The notes: generated by a model not told the origin, from the sequence alone. A DNA stretch of 64,000 bases from Dipteris shenzhenensis (GCA_047967505.1 CM106539.1); one strand, 5' to 3'; positions 35,174 to 49,165 are shown, counted from the first letter of the stretch. Translations and numbers: made by a program.

Positions 35174-35800
35174 AGTGCTCCATAGGCACAACCCTTATTT
35201 TTTCATGTGAACATAGCTACCACATCATCATTTCTCCCTTTTTTACACCTCCACCTAGATCAAGATGTATCTCTTGATCTAGGAAGAATTTGAGGGTGTT
35301 TTAAAAAGGAAAAAGCCGAATTTTTTGTGCTCTACATGCTCATCACATCATGAACATATTTTGGTGACTATATCACACACTTTTTAGACTTGGCATCAAA
35401 TCCACTTCTTGCACATGTTAAAGCCTCTACATTATTACATTTGACCCGCACCTAAAAGGAAGAAAAAGAAAAAGGAAGAAAAGAAAAAGAAAATATCTGC
35501 TATTTTTCATCGCTTGATGGTTTTTCTAGCTCTAGATCATAGTATATTAGTTTATCCATAGAGGAGACAACTCCAAAGTAGCCAATCGAAGCCATGCCCA
35601 AAAACTCTTAACTAGTTTCTACTCGGAGTTAGTCCCTCACATGCAGTTTCACATCATCACATGTCCAGAAACTTGACCTTCCACACATCTGTGAGCAGAT
35701 TTCAGAGCTATTAGAGGATTGGCAGATTAATCAGTAGGTAAAATGCACATTATTTCATTTTTTAATCTAGCAACAATCAAGGGAATTTTTGTGGAAGAGG
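35174..35800. other. Unassigned; purine-rich tract
   Basis: No gene is recognised. An A/G-rich low-complexity run lies at about 35455-35500. Weak gag-end text of fragment C may begin toward 35800. Confidence 0.35.
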
Positions 35801-37060
35801 AAATCATCATGGTGGACATTCAAGTCACAATCATTATGCCAATGAAACTAAGACAGTGCATCTTACAAGTGATGATACGGAGAAGTTTGACACAACGTAC
35901 ATTGATATAGAGTGTAATTCCAAAGGGGAATGCAACTATCAAGTTGATCAAGCAAAGTAAGATTCTTGCTACCTCAACAATGGCGGACCATCTCACATGA
36001 CCAAGCATGAGGAATGGTTCATAGAGATGAAACCATTAGAAGGACCTAAGAATGCTATCTACATACCAGATAACATAGAAAATCTAGTTCAAGAGAAAGA
36101 CATTGTCCCTATGAACAATTTTACTGGTACAAAAGGATTGGTGAAAGATGTACTCTATGTTCCAAAGCAAGAACCTTTTGTTAGTTGGGAAAATGATGGA
36201 ACACAACTATCGATTCATCTTTAATGGAGATGAATGCACAATCAAGGACAAATCCAAAGGATGTTAGCTAGTGGAAAAAGCTATCAAGGAAGGACACTTG
36301 TTCAAGATTCTAGCTTTAGTACCAGATTTGCATGGCATGCTGCTCAACAGCAACAATTGATGCCACTTTGGAAATATGGCATAAGAGATATGGACATGTC
36401 AATTTCAAAAGCTTAATGCAATTGAGAAACTAGAATATGGCACTTGGCATCCTAAAACTTTTGTTTCTTGGAAGACTTTGCAAAGCATGTTGCTTCAGTA
36501 AACAAAAGAGAAACAATTTTGGCAGAAACACCACTCAAGCAAGAGGTATTCTTGATTTAATACACATAGAAGTATGGGTTTATGCACATACCTGCAGCAT
36601 CAATGGTTCACTTTACTAGTTGACTTCATTGATCACTAAAACATATATTGTTGGTTCTAACTTTTGAAAGAGAAATATGAAGTTTTTTCTAGATTTCAAG
36701 AATTCAAAGCCATGGTAGAGAAATAGATAGGTAGAAAGATCAAAGTAATGAGATAAGACAAAGGAGTGAATACATGTTTTCAGCATTCATGAACTTTTGC
36801 AGAAGTAATCGCATTCAAAGACAATTCACACGTGCAAATATTCCTCACCAGAATGCAATAGCTGAAAGGAAGAACGATACTTTAGTAGAAAGTGCTAGAG
36901 CAATACGTAGTGAGAAGCATCTTTCAGATGAATATTGGTCAAAAGCAATTGCTAATACAAACTACTTGCTTAATTGGCTTTCAGCCCAGGGTATGACACC
37001 TTATGAGGCATTCAATCGATACAAGCCACATATTTGGCACCTTCATGTTAGATAAGAGGA
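35801..37060 (+). pseudogene. Copia fragment C: protease to integrase, decayed
   Basis: Plus-strand copia text runs with many breaks. The protease-adjacent region (NGGPSHMTKHEEWFIEM) lies near 35980. A core with VKDVLYVPK lies near 36150. The pre-integrase block follows near 36370, then integrase text LKEKYEVFSRFQEFKAMVEK near 36665, the FMNFCRSNRIQRQFT segment at 36783, and IAERKNDTLVESARAI near 36860. The EYWSKAIANTNYLLNWLSA block lies near 36930. No RT follows: the fragment stops at about 37060. No LTR is assigned. It is the only copia remnant here on the plus strand. Confidence 0.75.
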
Positions 37061-37168
37061 GACAAGTTACTATATGCTCCAAAGGAAGTGGTTGTATTCA
37101 TGTGCTAGATACATATATATAGTTGAGGACAAGATTTCAGTGTGGGTGACCCATATATAGCTCTAACA

Positions 37169-37768
37169 CCCCTACTCAAACCAAGGATGAAAAAACCCTT
37201 GGGGAGTTCAAGGGAAAAACCCAAGCCACTAGGCAAATGTCTACAAAAAAAATAAAAGATACAACACTAGTGTATGACCAAGTATGTATAGGGTTGGACA
37301 TAGGTGAAGTACAATGCAAATCGTGAGTGCACATGGTGATATAATGCCAAAAGAAGAAAATGTATAAAGATGGCCTCATGCCAAACATAATGCAATTTCT
37401 GAGTGCATGTCATGATCTTCTATCAAAAGGAGTGCATAAGGGAAAAAGATAAGATAATCATAATGCCAACTTCATCATAGAGACTTGAGAAATGAGCCTG
37501 TGGTAGAGGCTTTGTGAGAATATCTGCAATCATCTAAGTTGTTGAGCAATACTCCATCCGAACGGTGCCCTTCTTAACCTCATGTCAAACAAAAGGATAA
37601 TGGACTGCTATGTGTTTTATTTTGTAGTGCAGGACATAGTCTTTAGCTATACTAATTGCACTCTCATTATTGCATTGCATGGAATTCCAAAAGGAAGAGA
37701 GTAGCCAAGGTGGGAGAGAAGCCGATGTAACCAGATCAACTCACATGTCACAAATGATGCCACCACAT
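37169..37768 (-). pseudogene. Copia element D: 3' end (RNase H C-terminus and polypurine region)
   Basis: The minus strand from 37768 downward reads VASFVTCELIWLHRLLSHLG and then degraded RNase H text to about 37480. At the low end CCCCTACTC precedes TCTAACA at 37162-37168, which in element orientation is a purine tract followed by TGTTAGAGCT, a plausible 3' LTR start. The upstream part of D continues at 58327 once element E and one CACAT are removed, and the reading frame joins there without a break. D has many stops and is older than E. Confidence 0.7.
37764..37768 (+). repeat. TSD CACAT, left copy, of element E
   Basis: CACAT abuts the LTR start TGAAGG at 37769 and is repeated at 58322-58326. 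Confidence 0.92.
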
Positions 37769-38034
37769 TGAAGGAAATGGAGAGAGTGAGAGCTAGAGAG
37801 AGTGAGAGAGTCGAAAGCTTGGAAGCTGTAGTTGCAAAATAGAGTGTAAAAGAGTACTACACAAAGTGAGTAGGATAAGGTTTTGTCCTAGTGACAAAAC
37901 CTTAGTAGTCACTAACCATAGTTAGTGAACTAATTGCAGTTAGGGGGAAAAACCTCTAAAATGAGGGAAAAGTGCCCCTAACTAACTTATTATATTACAT
38001 TGGTCACTGCTGAATTATATCTATAATTCCAACA
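37769..38034 (-). repeat. 3' LTR of element E (266 bp)
   Basis: Element-strand ends are TGTTGGAATT and CCTTCA. It matches 58056-58321 at 265 of 266 positions (AATTGCAG here, AACTGCAG there). Confidence 0.95.
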
Positions 38035-38044
38035 CCCCCCTGCA
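38035..38044 (-). promoter_or_regulatory. Polypurine tract of element E
   Basis: The minus strand reads GCAGGGGGG immediately before the TGTTGG start of the 3' LTR. Confidence 0.7.
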
Positions 38045-38069
38045 GTGCCAATGTCATGTACAAGGCTGA

Positions 38070-39346
38070 TCAATCACCAAACGGATATAAGTTCAGGGCA
38101 CTGCGAAATGCCTCAAACTTCTCACGTGGTAGCGCTTTGGTGAAGATATCTGCAACGTTGTCATGTGTAGACACAAAGATCATACTGATCTCTCCTGCAT
38201 GCAACTTCTCTCTGACGTAGTGATAGTGAACCTCAATGTGCTTCGTGCGAGCATGAAACACTGGATTCTTTGCCACTGCAATGGCACTCTGACTATCAGT
38301 GAGAATTGGAGAAGGACCCTCCAAAGACAGATGAAGATTAGCAAATAAACGTCTCAGCCAGACACATTCAACTGTTGCTGTGAAAGCTGCCCTGTACTCA
38401 GCTTCACATGATGAGGTAGCCACTGTAGATTGTTTCTTGCTCAGCCATGAAATGCAAGATTTTCCCAAAAAGAAACAATTGCCACTAGTGGACTGCCTAG
38501 TGTCATAATCACCAGCCCAATCTGAATCACTGTAGGCATGCATCTGCAAGTCACCCCCCCTGGGAAATAGTAAGCCAAAAGACTTGGTGCCTTGCAAATA
38601 ACGGAAGATGCGCTTAACTGCTTGCCAATGCATAGTTTTGGGGCTATGCATGTACCTGCTCACCTGAGATACTGCAAACTGAATATCAGGCCTAGTATTG
38701 TAGAGATATATGAGGCATCCAACAGCTTGACTGTAAAGTGTGGCATCAACTGATTCTCCTGCATCATGCATTGTGAGTTTCAGCCCCGGTTCCATAGGAG
38801 TAGATATGGGCTTACACTCTTGCAAGTTAAATCTGTCCAAAAGTTTCTGAACATACTTGGACTGAGACATAACAGTGCCACGTCTCTCATGAGAGAACTG
38901 GATCCCCAAATAAAAGTGAAGCAGCCCCAAATCTGGCATATCAAAGTGGGTCTGCAAATCAGTTTTGAAATCTGCAATTTTGTCCTCATTGGACCCTGTG
39001 AGCAATAAGTCATCAACATAAAGAAGGATGACTAATATTTCCCCCCCATCCATCTTGATGTAGAGGGTGCTCTCAGTAGGACTATTGTGCAGCCCCTTGC
39101 TGGTCAAAAAGGCATGTATCTTGGCATACCATGCACGAGGGGCCTGTTTCAGCCCATATAAAGCTTTATTAAGCTTGCAGACTTGAAGTGCATTTGCTGT
39201 AATTCCAAAACCCGGAGGTGGTTTGACATACACCTCTTCCAGCAAGTCCCCATTTAAGAAGGCTGTTTTGATGTCCAACTGATGAACATTCCACTCAAAA
39301 TGTGCAGCCATTGCAATTACTGATCGGATGGTAGTCATCCAGGATG
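38070..39346 (-). pseudogene. Element E pol, second part: RT and RNase H
   Basis: The continuous frame encodes MTTIRSVIAMAAHFEWN, QLDIKTAFLNGDL, LKQAPRAWY, LLYVDDLLLTGS (near 39020), and RNase H with SDSDWAGDYDTRQSTSGN, CEAEYRAAF and DSQSAIAVAKNPVFHARTK. It ends at ADIFTKALPREKF...LYPFGD with a stop at 38070. No internal stop breaks this part. Upstream of 39346 the frame runs on about 20 codons into the inserted element, which is not part of the protein. The start of RT is at 54038-54240, on the other side of the insertion. Confidence 0.92.
39338..39346 (+). repeat. 9-bp TSD, left copy, of the MULE-like element
   Basis: TCCAGGATG is repeated exactly at 54029-54037. When one copy and everything between are removed, the copia RT frame of element E is continuous, which supports a clean insertion with 9-bp duplication. 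Confidence 0.88.
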
Positions 39347-39430
39347 GAGGATTACCAAAAAGTGAGCGGAGAAAAGCGAGCAGCCCCAAATAAGCGAGCA
39401 AGATTAAATAGGTTTCAAGCGAGCGAGAAC
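39347..39430 (+). repeat. Left terminal inverted repeat with subterminal GCGAGC motifs
   Basis: It begins GAGGATTACC. GCGAGC occurs at 39376-39381, 39394-39399 and 39419-39424. Aligned to the reverse complement of the right end, roughly 70% of the first 55-60 bases agree, best in the AAAAGCGAGC block. The motifs are candidate transposase-binding sites (inference). Confidence 0.65.
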
Positions 39431-41429
39431 CTCATCCAGCATCTTATTCCCCTCAATATCATTGGAACAATTGATGTGATCATAAGCAAATTAAACATAT
39501 TCCAACAATGAAGGCATGCCTGAAACTCACAATTAACTTATCTTTCATCCCCATACTATCAATTTGAGTCGTTGTGGAGAGGTAGAGACACAAGAATACA
39601 TAAAATTTGTGATAAAAAAAGCAAACACTACTCAGATTGAACATCCACACAGCAAGATAATGATAGATCACAAGGTAGAATATATGATTGAAAATATGTA
39701 AACATGATCATGTGCTACATATACATATCATGTCTTTTATGCTTGCAGAAGATCATCCATACATTCGATCCAAAAACATGGAAACAGAACTATGTCAAAA
39801 GAAAAAAAACACATTTTCATCATAAGGATTAATTTTTCTTAGTGAAAATACCTATGTAATCTGGACAATACCATGCTTTAAAAAACTTAGGGAGCCAAAA
39901 AAGGATTTTAGCCCTCCATACTTCTATTATGACCAATGTCTGAATGATAGTTCTATCGGAACTAGAAATGAATGCATCTAACCACTATGTTGAGTGCTCA
40001 TCCAATATCCTGTAGACTATTATGTTAAACTCAATACGTGACCATAAACTCAAGCATAAGAGGAGCATGATTCAAGTGAAATAATTGGCCGACACTCTAT
40101 AACTAGTATCCTGTTGCATCTAACGAAAAATATGCACCAGGCGTTAACAAGCTTCTATTTCCACCCCTATAAGCAAACTCGTATCTGTAGTATGAAAAAC
40201 TTTAAGGAAAACATTGCACTTAATGCATCAATTAAGCCAGTGACTACTCATGATGCATAATCGAACAATCATCAAGGAAAGTCTAGTCAAGCAAGTTGAA
40301 GCAAAAAACCAAATATCTATTTGGATCTATGCCATGGTGTATCCGCCAACCATGAGTAGTAAAAAAACCTATGAAAAAAGCAAAATAGGGATTATGCCAC
40401 TCTACCATGATCACTTCCATGCTACAAATAAGGGAATACTTAGTCGTTTTATGGTACTTTTAGGGTTCATTCCCAACCACTAAAAAGAGAGCCAATGCTA
40501 TCCATTTGTATTCATAAAATCCTTATGAACATTATCATGTTCAATATAAGGATAGGAGCCAGCTCAATGGGTAGTCTTAAACAAATATAAATACTATTCG
40601 AATTTTAACCTTATGAAAAAGCTTTTTTTTAAACACAAAGTAAAACTTGATTATACATATAGATGGGAATCAGGTCACCATTGTAAGTATGTATTTAGTA
40701 ATTAAGTTGAAAAAATATTCCCTTAGAAAAATAGCTCAATCAACATAGTACCCATATTATATATCCAAAATTTATAAGATCTCATTCATACCATTAGATT
40801 GTTTTCATCACTTGTCATGAGTACTAACCTCAATTGGCATTATGTATTTGGGTCAAAATAGTTTTTAGTATAGGATATAATGGAGCAATACATTTATGTA
40901 ATATCTAGTGATCATAGTTTCTAATATAGGATAAAATGGAGCATAGAGTAATCTTGTCATTCAAAAATGATAATATACCTTCCTTGACCATATACAAGTA
41001 TCATGCATTCATAAAAAAGGTTAGTCATAAACTACAATACAATGTGCCCATAATGCATGTACATTAAATCTTCACATGTTAGAATGTGAGAAAGGGAATA
41101 ATTTAACTATGAAATCAGGGATCAATGTAGGAAATGGTCTTCTATGTACACATATATGCTAAGGGTCCATCTAATACAATATTGGAAATTGATGTGAGTA
41201 TAAGTGTATGCATCCATCGGTGATGTATATGAGTGTATGCATCCATTTGTGATGTATATTGTTGTACTAATCCATGGTGCTTTACCGCTTGAGTTGTTTG
41301 TAGCGCAATTAATCACAACAATGTTGTATTTTTTAAAAGAAAAATGCCATAAAAATTTCATGCTGCAAAACACAAAAAAAAAAAAAGGCATTTGTAGCAT
41401 TAATCCAAGCATTTCCTACAAGCAATCTC
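39431..41429. other. Unassigned cargo of the MULE-like element
   Basis: AT-rich sequence with stops in all frames. The longest frames (e.g. 40250-40483) have no family motif. No transposase domain is visible on either strand. Confidence 0.4.
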
Positions 41430-41670
41430 TATCCCTCCCTTTCCTGCTTACTCTTTTGGCCACCTCCACCCTCTTGTTGGCCTTCAAGACTGCCTCTTGC
41501 CTCCTCACCTCCTTGCTTCCTCACCTCTTCACCTCCTTGCTTCTTTGCCTTCTCACCTCCTTGCATCATGCTTGTTGCTGGCAATTCCAAGGCTGTCCCT
41601 CCCCTCATTGGCCAGCTCCTCTACTCCTCATGTCATCCTTCTCCTCATTTTGGTGTCTCCAATGAATAGC
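41430..41670 (+). repeat. CT-rich low-complexity tract
   Basis: It consists of repeated CTCCTTGC/CACCTC-type words, for example around 41500-41580, with short internal repeats. The open frames through it are composition artefacts. Confidence 0.6.
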
Positions 41671-41771
41671 TTGGGGGTCTTGTTTTTGGAGGGGGGAAGC
41701 ATAAGAATGTCAACACCTTAATGCGCTGTCATTTTTCATGCTTTTGCCACCCAAAAACAAGACCTGCAAAT

Positions 41772-41874
41772 CCCTTGCTTAAGCTTGAATGAGCCTCTTG
41801 ATTTTGGGCGTGTTAAGCCATTTTTGACCATCATACCCCCAAAATCAAGAGGCTCATTCAAGCTTAAGCAAGGG
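41772..41874. repeat. Perfect 37-bp inverted repeat with 29-nt loop
   Basis: Arms 41772-41808 and 41838-41874 are exact reverse complements. They include TTGATTTTGGG, a word that recurs as the anchor of each downstream satellite unit. A transcript would form a stable hairpin. Confidence 0.92.
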
Positions 41875-43372
41875 CTTTGCAAGCATTGCAAGTCCAGTAA
41901 ATGAAATCAATCAGTTGGCAAACTCAATTTGGGAATGGTCAGAAATACTTTGTCTTTGAATAATGCCTTGGATCATGGGATGGGGTCCCATGAACTTGCT
42001 GCCTGTGATGACAAATGGTTTTGCCCTCGACTAAAGGTGATGTGTGTAGTAGTAAAAGGATAGACCTCATGGAATCTCTAAGGGGTCTTGATTTTGGCCA
42101 TGATTTGCACATTCTAGCACTTGAGCCATACATCAATTTCCAACACTTGAGGCATATAGTGGATAAAATAGGCATGAAAACATCTAAATTGGTTCTTGCC
42201 ATTTGATTTGATGTATGACATGACCCCATTTGGATTTGTAATTCCAAAGATACGGGGTCTTGCTTTTAGGGCTTGAATGCCTGAAATAGGCAGCGCGTCA
42301 ATGCGCTGCCTATTTCATACATTTAGGCCTCCAAAGTAGGACCCCATGTAGGACCGAATGAGGTCCTACTTTTGAGGCCTAAATGCATGAAATAGGTAGC
42401 ACATTGACAAGCTACCTATTTTAGGAATTTAGGCCCTAAAAGTAGGACCCCGTATCTTTGGACTTACAAATCCCAATGGGATCATGTCCTATATCAAATC
42501 GAACGGCAAGAGCCAATTTAGATGGTTTTCATGCCTATTTTCTCCATGAATCAAAACTGTATGCATAAATATATACATCAAGATATGCATCAATATATGC
42601 ATCAATATATACATATGTATGTATGTATGTATGTATGTATATATATATATACATACATACATACATACATACATATGTATATATTGATGCATATATTGAT
42701 GCATATCTTGATGTATATATTTATGCATACAATTTTGATTCATGGAGAAAATAGGCATGAAAACACACACACACACATATATATACACATATAGATATAT
42801 ATATGTATGTATATACATACATATATACATACTTACATACATACAGCAAAATGGGGGTCTTGATTTTGGGGGGGGTATGCCGAAAATTGATAGACAACAT
42901 TATTTGATGAATATAGTTTTAGTTGTGGAGAAAATGGACATGAAAACCATCTAAATTGGATCTTGCCATTCGATTTGATATATGACATGACCCCACTCGG
43001 ATATACAAGTCCAAAGATACATGGTGCTACTTTTAGGGTCTGAATGCCTAAAATAGGCGGCGTGTTAACGCGCTGCCTATTTCATGCATTTAGGCCTCCA
43101 AAGTAGGACCCCATTGGCAACACAATGGGGTCCTACTTTTGAGGCCTAAATGCATGAAATAGGCAGCATGTTAACGCGCCGCCTATTTCAGGCATTCAGT
43201 CCCTAAAAGTAGGACCCCGTATCTTTGGACTTACAAATCTAAATGGGGTCATGTCATATATCAAATCAAACGACAAGAGATAATTTAGATGATTTTCATG
43301 TCCATTTTCTCCATATATTAAAATTATATGCATCAATATATACATCAATATATACATATATGCATCAACATA

Positions 43373-43425
<53 letters not shown>

Positions 43426-44083
43426 CTATGTATGTATGTATGTATGTATGTATGTATGTACATGCATATATATACATGAGATATACATACATACATACAT
43501 ACAAACATCAAAAGTAAGACCCCATTGGTTTTCCATGTCATGCATTTTGTTGTCTCATGAGCATAAGAACTTGTGTTCTTTACCTTTCTTTGCAATGGGG
43601 GTCTTGATTTTGGGGGGGTATGCCAAAAATTGATCAATAACATAATTTGATGAACAAAGTTTTAGTTGATGGAGAAAATGGACATGAAAACCATCTAAAG
43701 TGGATCTTGCCGTTTGATTTGATATATGACATGACCCCATTTGGATATGCAAGTCCAAAGATACGGGGTACTACTTTTAGGGCCTAAATGCCTAAAATAG
43801 GCAGCGTGTTAACGCGCTCCCTATTTCATGCATTTAGGCCTCAAAAGTAGGACCCCATTGTGTTGCCAATGGGGTCCTACTTTTGAGGCCTAAATGCATG
43901 AAATAGGCAGCGGGTTAACACGCTGCCTATTTCAGGCATTCAGGCCCTAAAAGTAGGACCCCGTATCTTTGGACTTACAAATCCAAATGGGGTCATGTTA
44001 TATATCAAATCAAACGGCAAGAGCCAGTTTAGATGATTTTCATGTCCATTTTCTACATATATCAAAATTTTATGCATCAATAT

Positions 44084-44095
<12 letters not shown>

Positions 44096-44156
<61 letters not shown>

Positions 44157-44210
44157 CATGTATGTATGTATGTATGTATGTATGTATGTACATGCATATA
44201 TATACATACA
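44096..44210 (+). repeat. Representative (TA)n/(TATG)n block of one satellite unit
   Basis: A run of TA dinucleotides passes into TATG repeats, mirrored by TACA repeats on the left and right. Its length varies between units and accounts for most of the unit-length difference. Confidence 0.85.
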
Positions 44211-44808
44211 TACATACATACAAACATCAAAAGTAAGACTCCATTGGTTTCCCATGTCATGCATTTTGTTGTCTCATGAGCATAAGAACAAGCACTTGTG
44301 TTCTTTACCTTTCTTTGCAATGGGGGTCTTGATTTTGGGGGGGTATGCCAAAAATTGATCAATAACATTATTTGATGAACATAGTTTTAGTTGATGGAGA
44401 AAATGGACATGAAAACCATCTAAAGTGGATCTTGCCGTTCGATTTGATATATGACATGACCCCATTTGGATATGCAAGTCCAAAGATACGGGGTACTACT
44501 TTTAGGGCCTAAATGCCTAAAATAGGCAGCACGTTAACACGCTCCCTATTTCATGCATTTAGGCCTCAAAAGTAGGACCCCATTGTGTTGCCAATGGGGT
44601 CCTACTTTTGAGGCCTAAATGCATGAAATAGGCAGCGCGTTAACACGCTGCCTATTTCAGGCATTCAGGCCCTAAAAGTAGGACCCCGTATCTTTGGACT
44701 TACAAATCCAAATGGGGTCATGTTATATATCAAATCAAACGGCAAGAGCCAGTTTAGATGATTTTCATGTCCATTTTCTACATATATCAAAATTTTATGC
44801 ATCAATAT

Positions 44809-44860
<52 letters not shown>

Positions 44861-45503
44861 ATGTATGTATGTATGTATGTACATGCATATATATACATAC
44901 ATACATACATACAAACATCAAAAGTAAGACCCCATTGGTTTCCCATGTCATGCATTTTGTTGTCTCATGAGCATAAGAACAAGCACTTGTGTTCTTTACC
45001 TTTCTTTGCAATGGGGGTCTTGATTTTGGGGGGGTATGCCAAAAATTGATCAATAACATTATTTGATGAACGTAGTTTTAGTTGATGGAGAAAATGGACA
45101 TGAAAACCATCTAAAGTGGATCTTGCCGTTCGATTTGATATATGACATGACTCCATTTGGATATGCAAGTCCAAAGATATGGGGTACTACTTTTAGGGCC
45201 TAAATGCCTAAAATAGGCAGCGCGTTAACGCGCTCCCTATTTCATGCATTTAGGCCTCAAAAGTAGGACCCCATTGTGTTGCGAATGGGGTCCTACTTTT
45301 GAGGCCTAAATGCATGAAATAGGCAGCGCGTTAACACGCTGCCTATTTCAGGCATTCAGGCCCTAAAAGTAGGACCCCGTATCTTTGGACTTACAAATCC
45401 AAATGGGGTCATGTTATATATCAAATCAAACGGCAAGAGCCAGTTTAAATGATTTTCATGTCCATTTTCTACATATATCAAAATTTTATGCATCAATATA
45501 TAC

Positions 45504-45572
<69 letters not shown>

Positions 45573-46236
45573 CATGTATGTATGTATGTATGTATGTATG
45601 TATGTATGTATGTACATGCATATATATACATACATACGTACATACAAACATCAAAAGTAAGACCCCATTGGTTTCCCATGTCATGCATTTTGTTGTCTCA
45701 TGAGCATAAGAACAAGCACTTGTGTTCTTTACCTTTCTTTGCAATGGGGGTCTTGATTTTGGGGGGGTATGCCTAAAATTGATCAATAACATTATTTGAT
45801 GAACATAGTTTTAGTTGATGGAGAAAATGGACATGAAAACCATCTAAAGTGGATCTTGCCGTTCGATTTGATATATGACATGACCCCATTTGGATATGCA
45901 AGTCCAAAGATACGGGGTACTACTTTTAGGGCCTAAATGCCTAAAATAGGCAGCGCGTTAACGCGCTCCCTATTTCATGCATTTAGGCCTCAAAAGTAGG
46001 ACCCCATTGTGTTGCCAATGGGGTCCTACTTTTGAGGCCTAAATGCATGAAATAGGCAGCGCGTTAACACGCTGCCTATTTCAGGCATTCAGGCCCTAAA
46101 AGTAGGACCCCGTATCTTTGGACTTACAAATCCAAATGGGGTCATGTTATATATCAAATCAAACGGCAAGAGCCAGTTTAGATGATTTTCATGTCCATTT
46201 TCTACATATATCAAAATTTTATGCATCAATATATAC

Positions 46237-46301
<65 letters not shown>

Positions 46302-46935
46302 TGTATGTATGTACATGCATATATATACATACATACATACATACAAACATCAAAAGTAAGACCCCATTGGTTTCCCATGTCATGCATTTTGTTGTCTCAT
46401 GAGCATAAGAACAAGCACTTGTGTTCTTTACCTTTCTTTGCAATGGGGGTCTTGATTTTGGGGGGGTATGCCAAAAATTGATCAATAACATTATTTGATG
46501 AACGTAGTTTTAGTTGATGGAGAAAATGGACATGAAAACCATCTAAAGTGGATCTTGCCGTTCGATTTGATATATGGCATGACCCCATTTGGATATGCAA
46601 GTCCAAAGATACGGGGTACTACTTTTAGGGCCTAAATGCCTAAAATAGGCAGCGCGTTAACGCGCTCCCTATTTGATGCATTTAGGCCTCAAAAGTAGGA
46701 CCCCATTGTGTTGCCAATGGGGTCCTACTTTTGAGGCCTAAATGCATGAAATAGGCAGCGCGTTAACACACTGCCTATTTCAGGCATTCAGGCCCTAAAA
46801 GTAGGACCCCGTATCTTTGGACTTACAAATCCAAATGGGGTCATGTTATATATCAAATCAAACGGCAAGAGCCAGTTTAGATGATTTTCATGTCCATTTT
46901 CTACATATATCAAAATTTTATGCATCAATATATAC

Positions 46936-47012
<77 letters not shown>

Positions 47013-47650
47013 TGTATGTATGTACATGCATATATATACATACATACATACATACAAACATCAAAAGTAAGACCCCATTGGTTTCCCATGTCATGCATTT
47101 TGTTGTCTCATGAGCATAAGAACAAGCACTTGTGTTCTTTACCTTTCTTTGCAATGGGGGTCTTGATTTTGGGGGGGTATGCCAAAAATTGATCAATAAC
47201 ATTATTTGATGAACATAGTTTTAGTTGATGGAGAAAATGGACATGAAAACCATCTAAAGTGGATCTTGCCGTTCGATTTGATATATGACATGACCCCATT
47301 TGGATATGCAAGTCCAAAGATACGGGGTACTACTTTTAGGGCCTAAATGCCTAAAATAGGCAGCGCGTTGACACGCTCCCTATTTCATGCATTTAGGCCT
47401 CAAAAGTAGGACCCCATTGTGTTGCCAATGAGGTCCTACTTTTGAGGCCTAATTGCATGAAATAGGCAGTGCGTTAACACGCTGCCTATTTCAGGCATTC
47501 AAGCCCTAAAAGTAGGACCCCGTATCTTTGGACTTACAAATCCAAATGGGGTCATGTTATATATCAAATCAAACGGCAAGAGCCAGTTTAGATGATTTTC
47601 ATGTCCATTTTCTACATATATCAAAATTTTATGCATCAATATATACATAC

Positions 47651-47719
<69 letters not shown>

Positions 47720-48373
47720 TGTATGTATGTATGTACATGCATATATATACATACATACATACATACAAACATCAAAAGTAAGACCCCATTGGTTTCCCAT
47801 GTCATGCATTTTGTTGTCTCATGAGCATAAGAACAAGCACTTGTGTTCTTTACCTTTCTTTGCAATGGGGGTCTTGATTTTGGGGGGGTATGCCAAAAAT
47901 TGATCAATAACATTATTTGATGAACATAGTTTTAGTTGATGGAGAAAATGGACATGAAAACCATCTTAAGTGGATCTTGCCGTTCGATTTGATATATGAC
48001 ATGACCCCATTTGGATATGCAAGTCCAAAGATACGGGGTACTACTTTTAGGGCCTAAATGCCTGAAATAGGCAGCGCGTTAACACGCTCCCTATTTCATG
48101 CATTTAGGCCTCAAAAGTAGGACCCCATTGTGTTGCCAATGGGGTCCTACTTTTGAGGCCTAAATGCATGAAATAGGCAGCGCGTTAACACGCTGCCTAT
48201 TTCAGGCATTCAGGCCCTAAAAGTAGGACCCCGTATCTTTGGACTTACAAATCCAAATGGGGTCATATTATATATCAAATCAAATGGCAAGAGCCAGTTT
48301 AAATGATTTTCATGTCCATTTTTTCCATATATCAAAATTGTATGCATCAATATATACATATATGCATCCACAT

Positions 48374-48406
<33 letters not shown>

Positions 48407-49082
48407 GATGTATGTATGTACATGCATATATATACATACATACATACAAACATCAAAAGTAAGACCCCATTGGTTTCCCATGTCATGCATTTTGTTGTCT
48501 CATGAGCATAAGAACAAGCACTTGTGTTCTTTACCTTTCTTTGCAATGGGGGTCTTGATTTTGGGGGGGTATGCCAAAAATTGATCAACAATATTATTTT
48601 ATGAATATAGTTTTAGTTGATGGAGAAAATGGACATGCAAACCATCTAAATTGGATCTTGCCGTTCGATTTGATATATGACATGACCCCATTTGGATATG
48701 CAAGTCCAAATATACGGGGTACTACTTTTAGGGCTTGAATGCCTAAAATAGGCAGTGCGTTAATGCGCTGTCTATTTCATGAATTTAGGCCTCAAAACTA
48801 GGACCCTATTGTGTTGCCAACGGGTTCCTACTTTTGAGGCCTAAATGCATGAAATAGGTAGCGCATTAATGCGCTGCCTATTTTAGGCATTCAGGCCCTA
48901 AAAGTAGGACCCCATATCTTTGGACTTACAAATCCAAATGGGATCATGTCATATATCAAATCGAACGACAAGAGCCAATTTAGATGGTTTTCATGTGCAT
49001 TTTCTCCATATATCGAAATTGTATGCATCAATATATACATCAATATATACATATATGCATCAACATATACATATACATATAC

Positions 49083-49165
<83 letters not shown>

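Noticed and set aside
35174-35178. AGTGC as the target duplication of element B
   Set aside because: B's 3' LTR is lost, so there is no second copy to compare.
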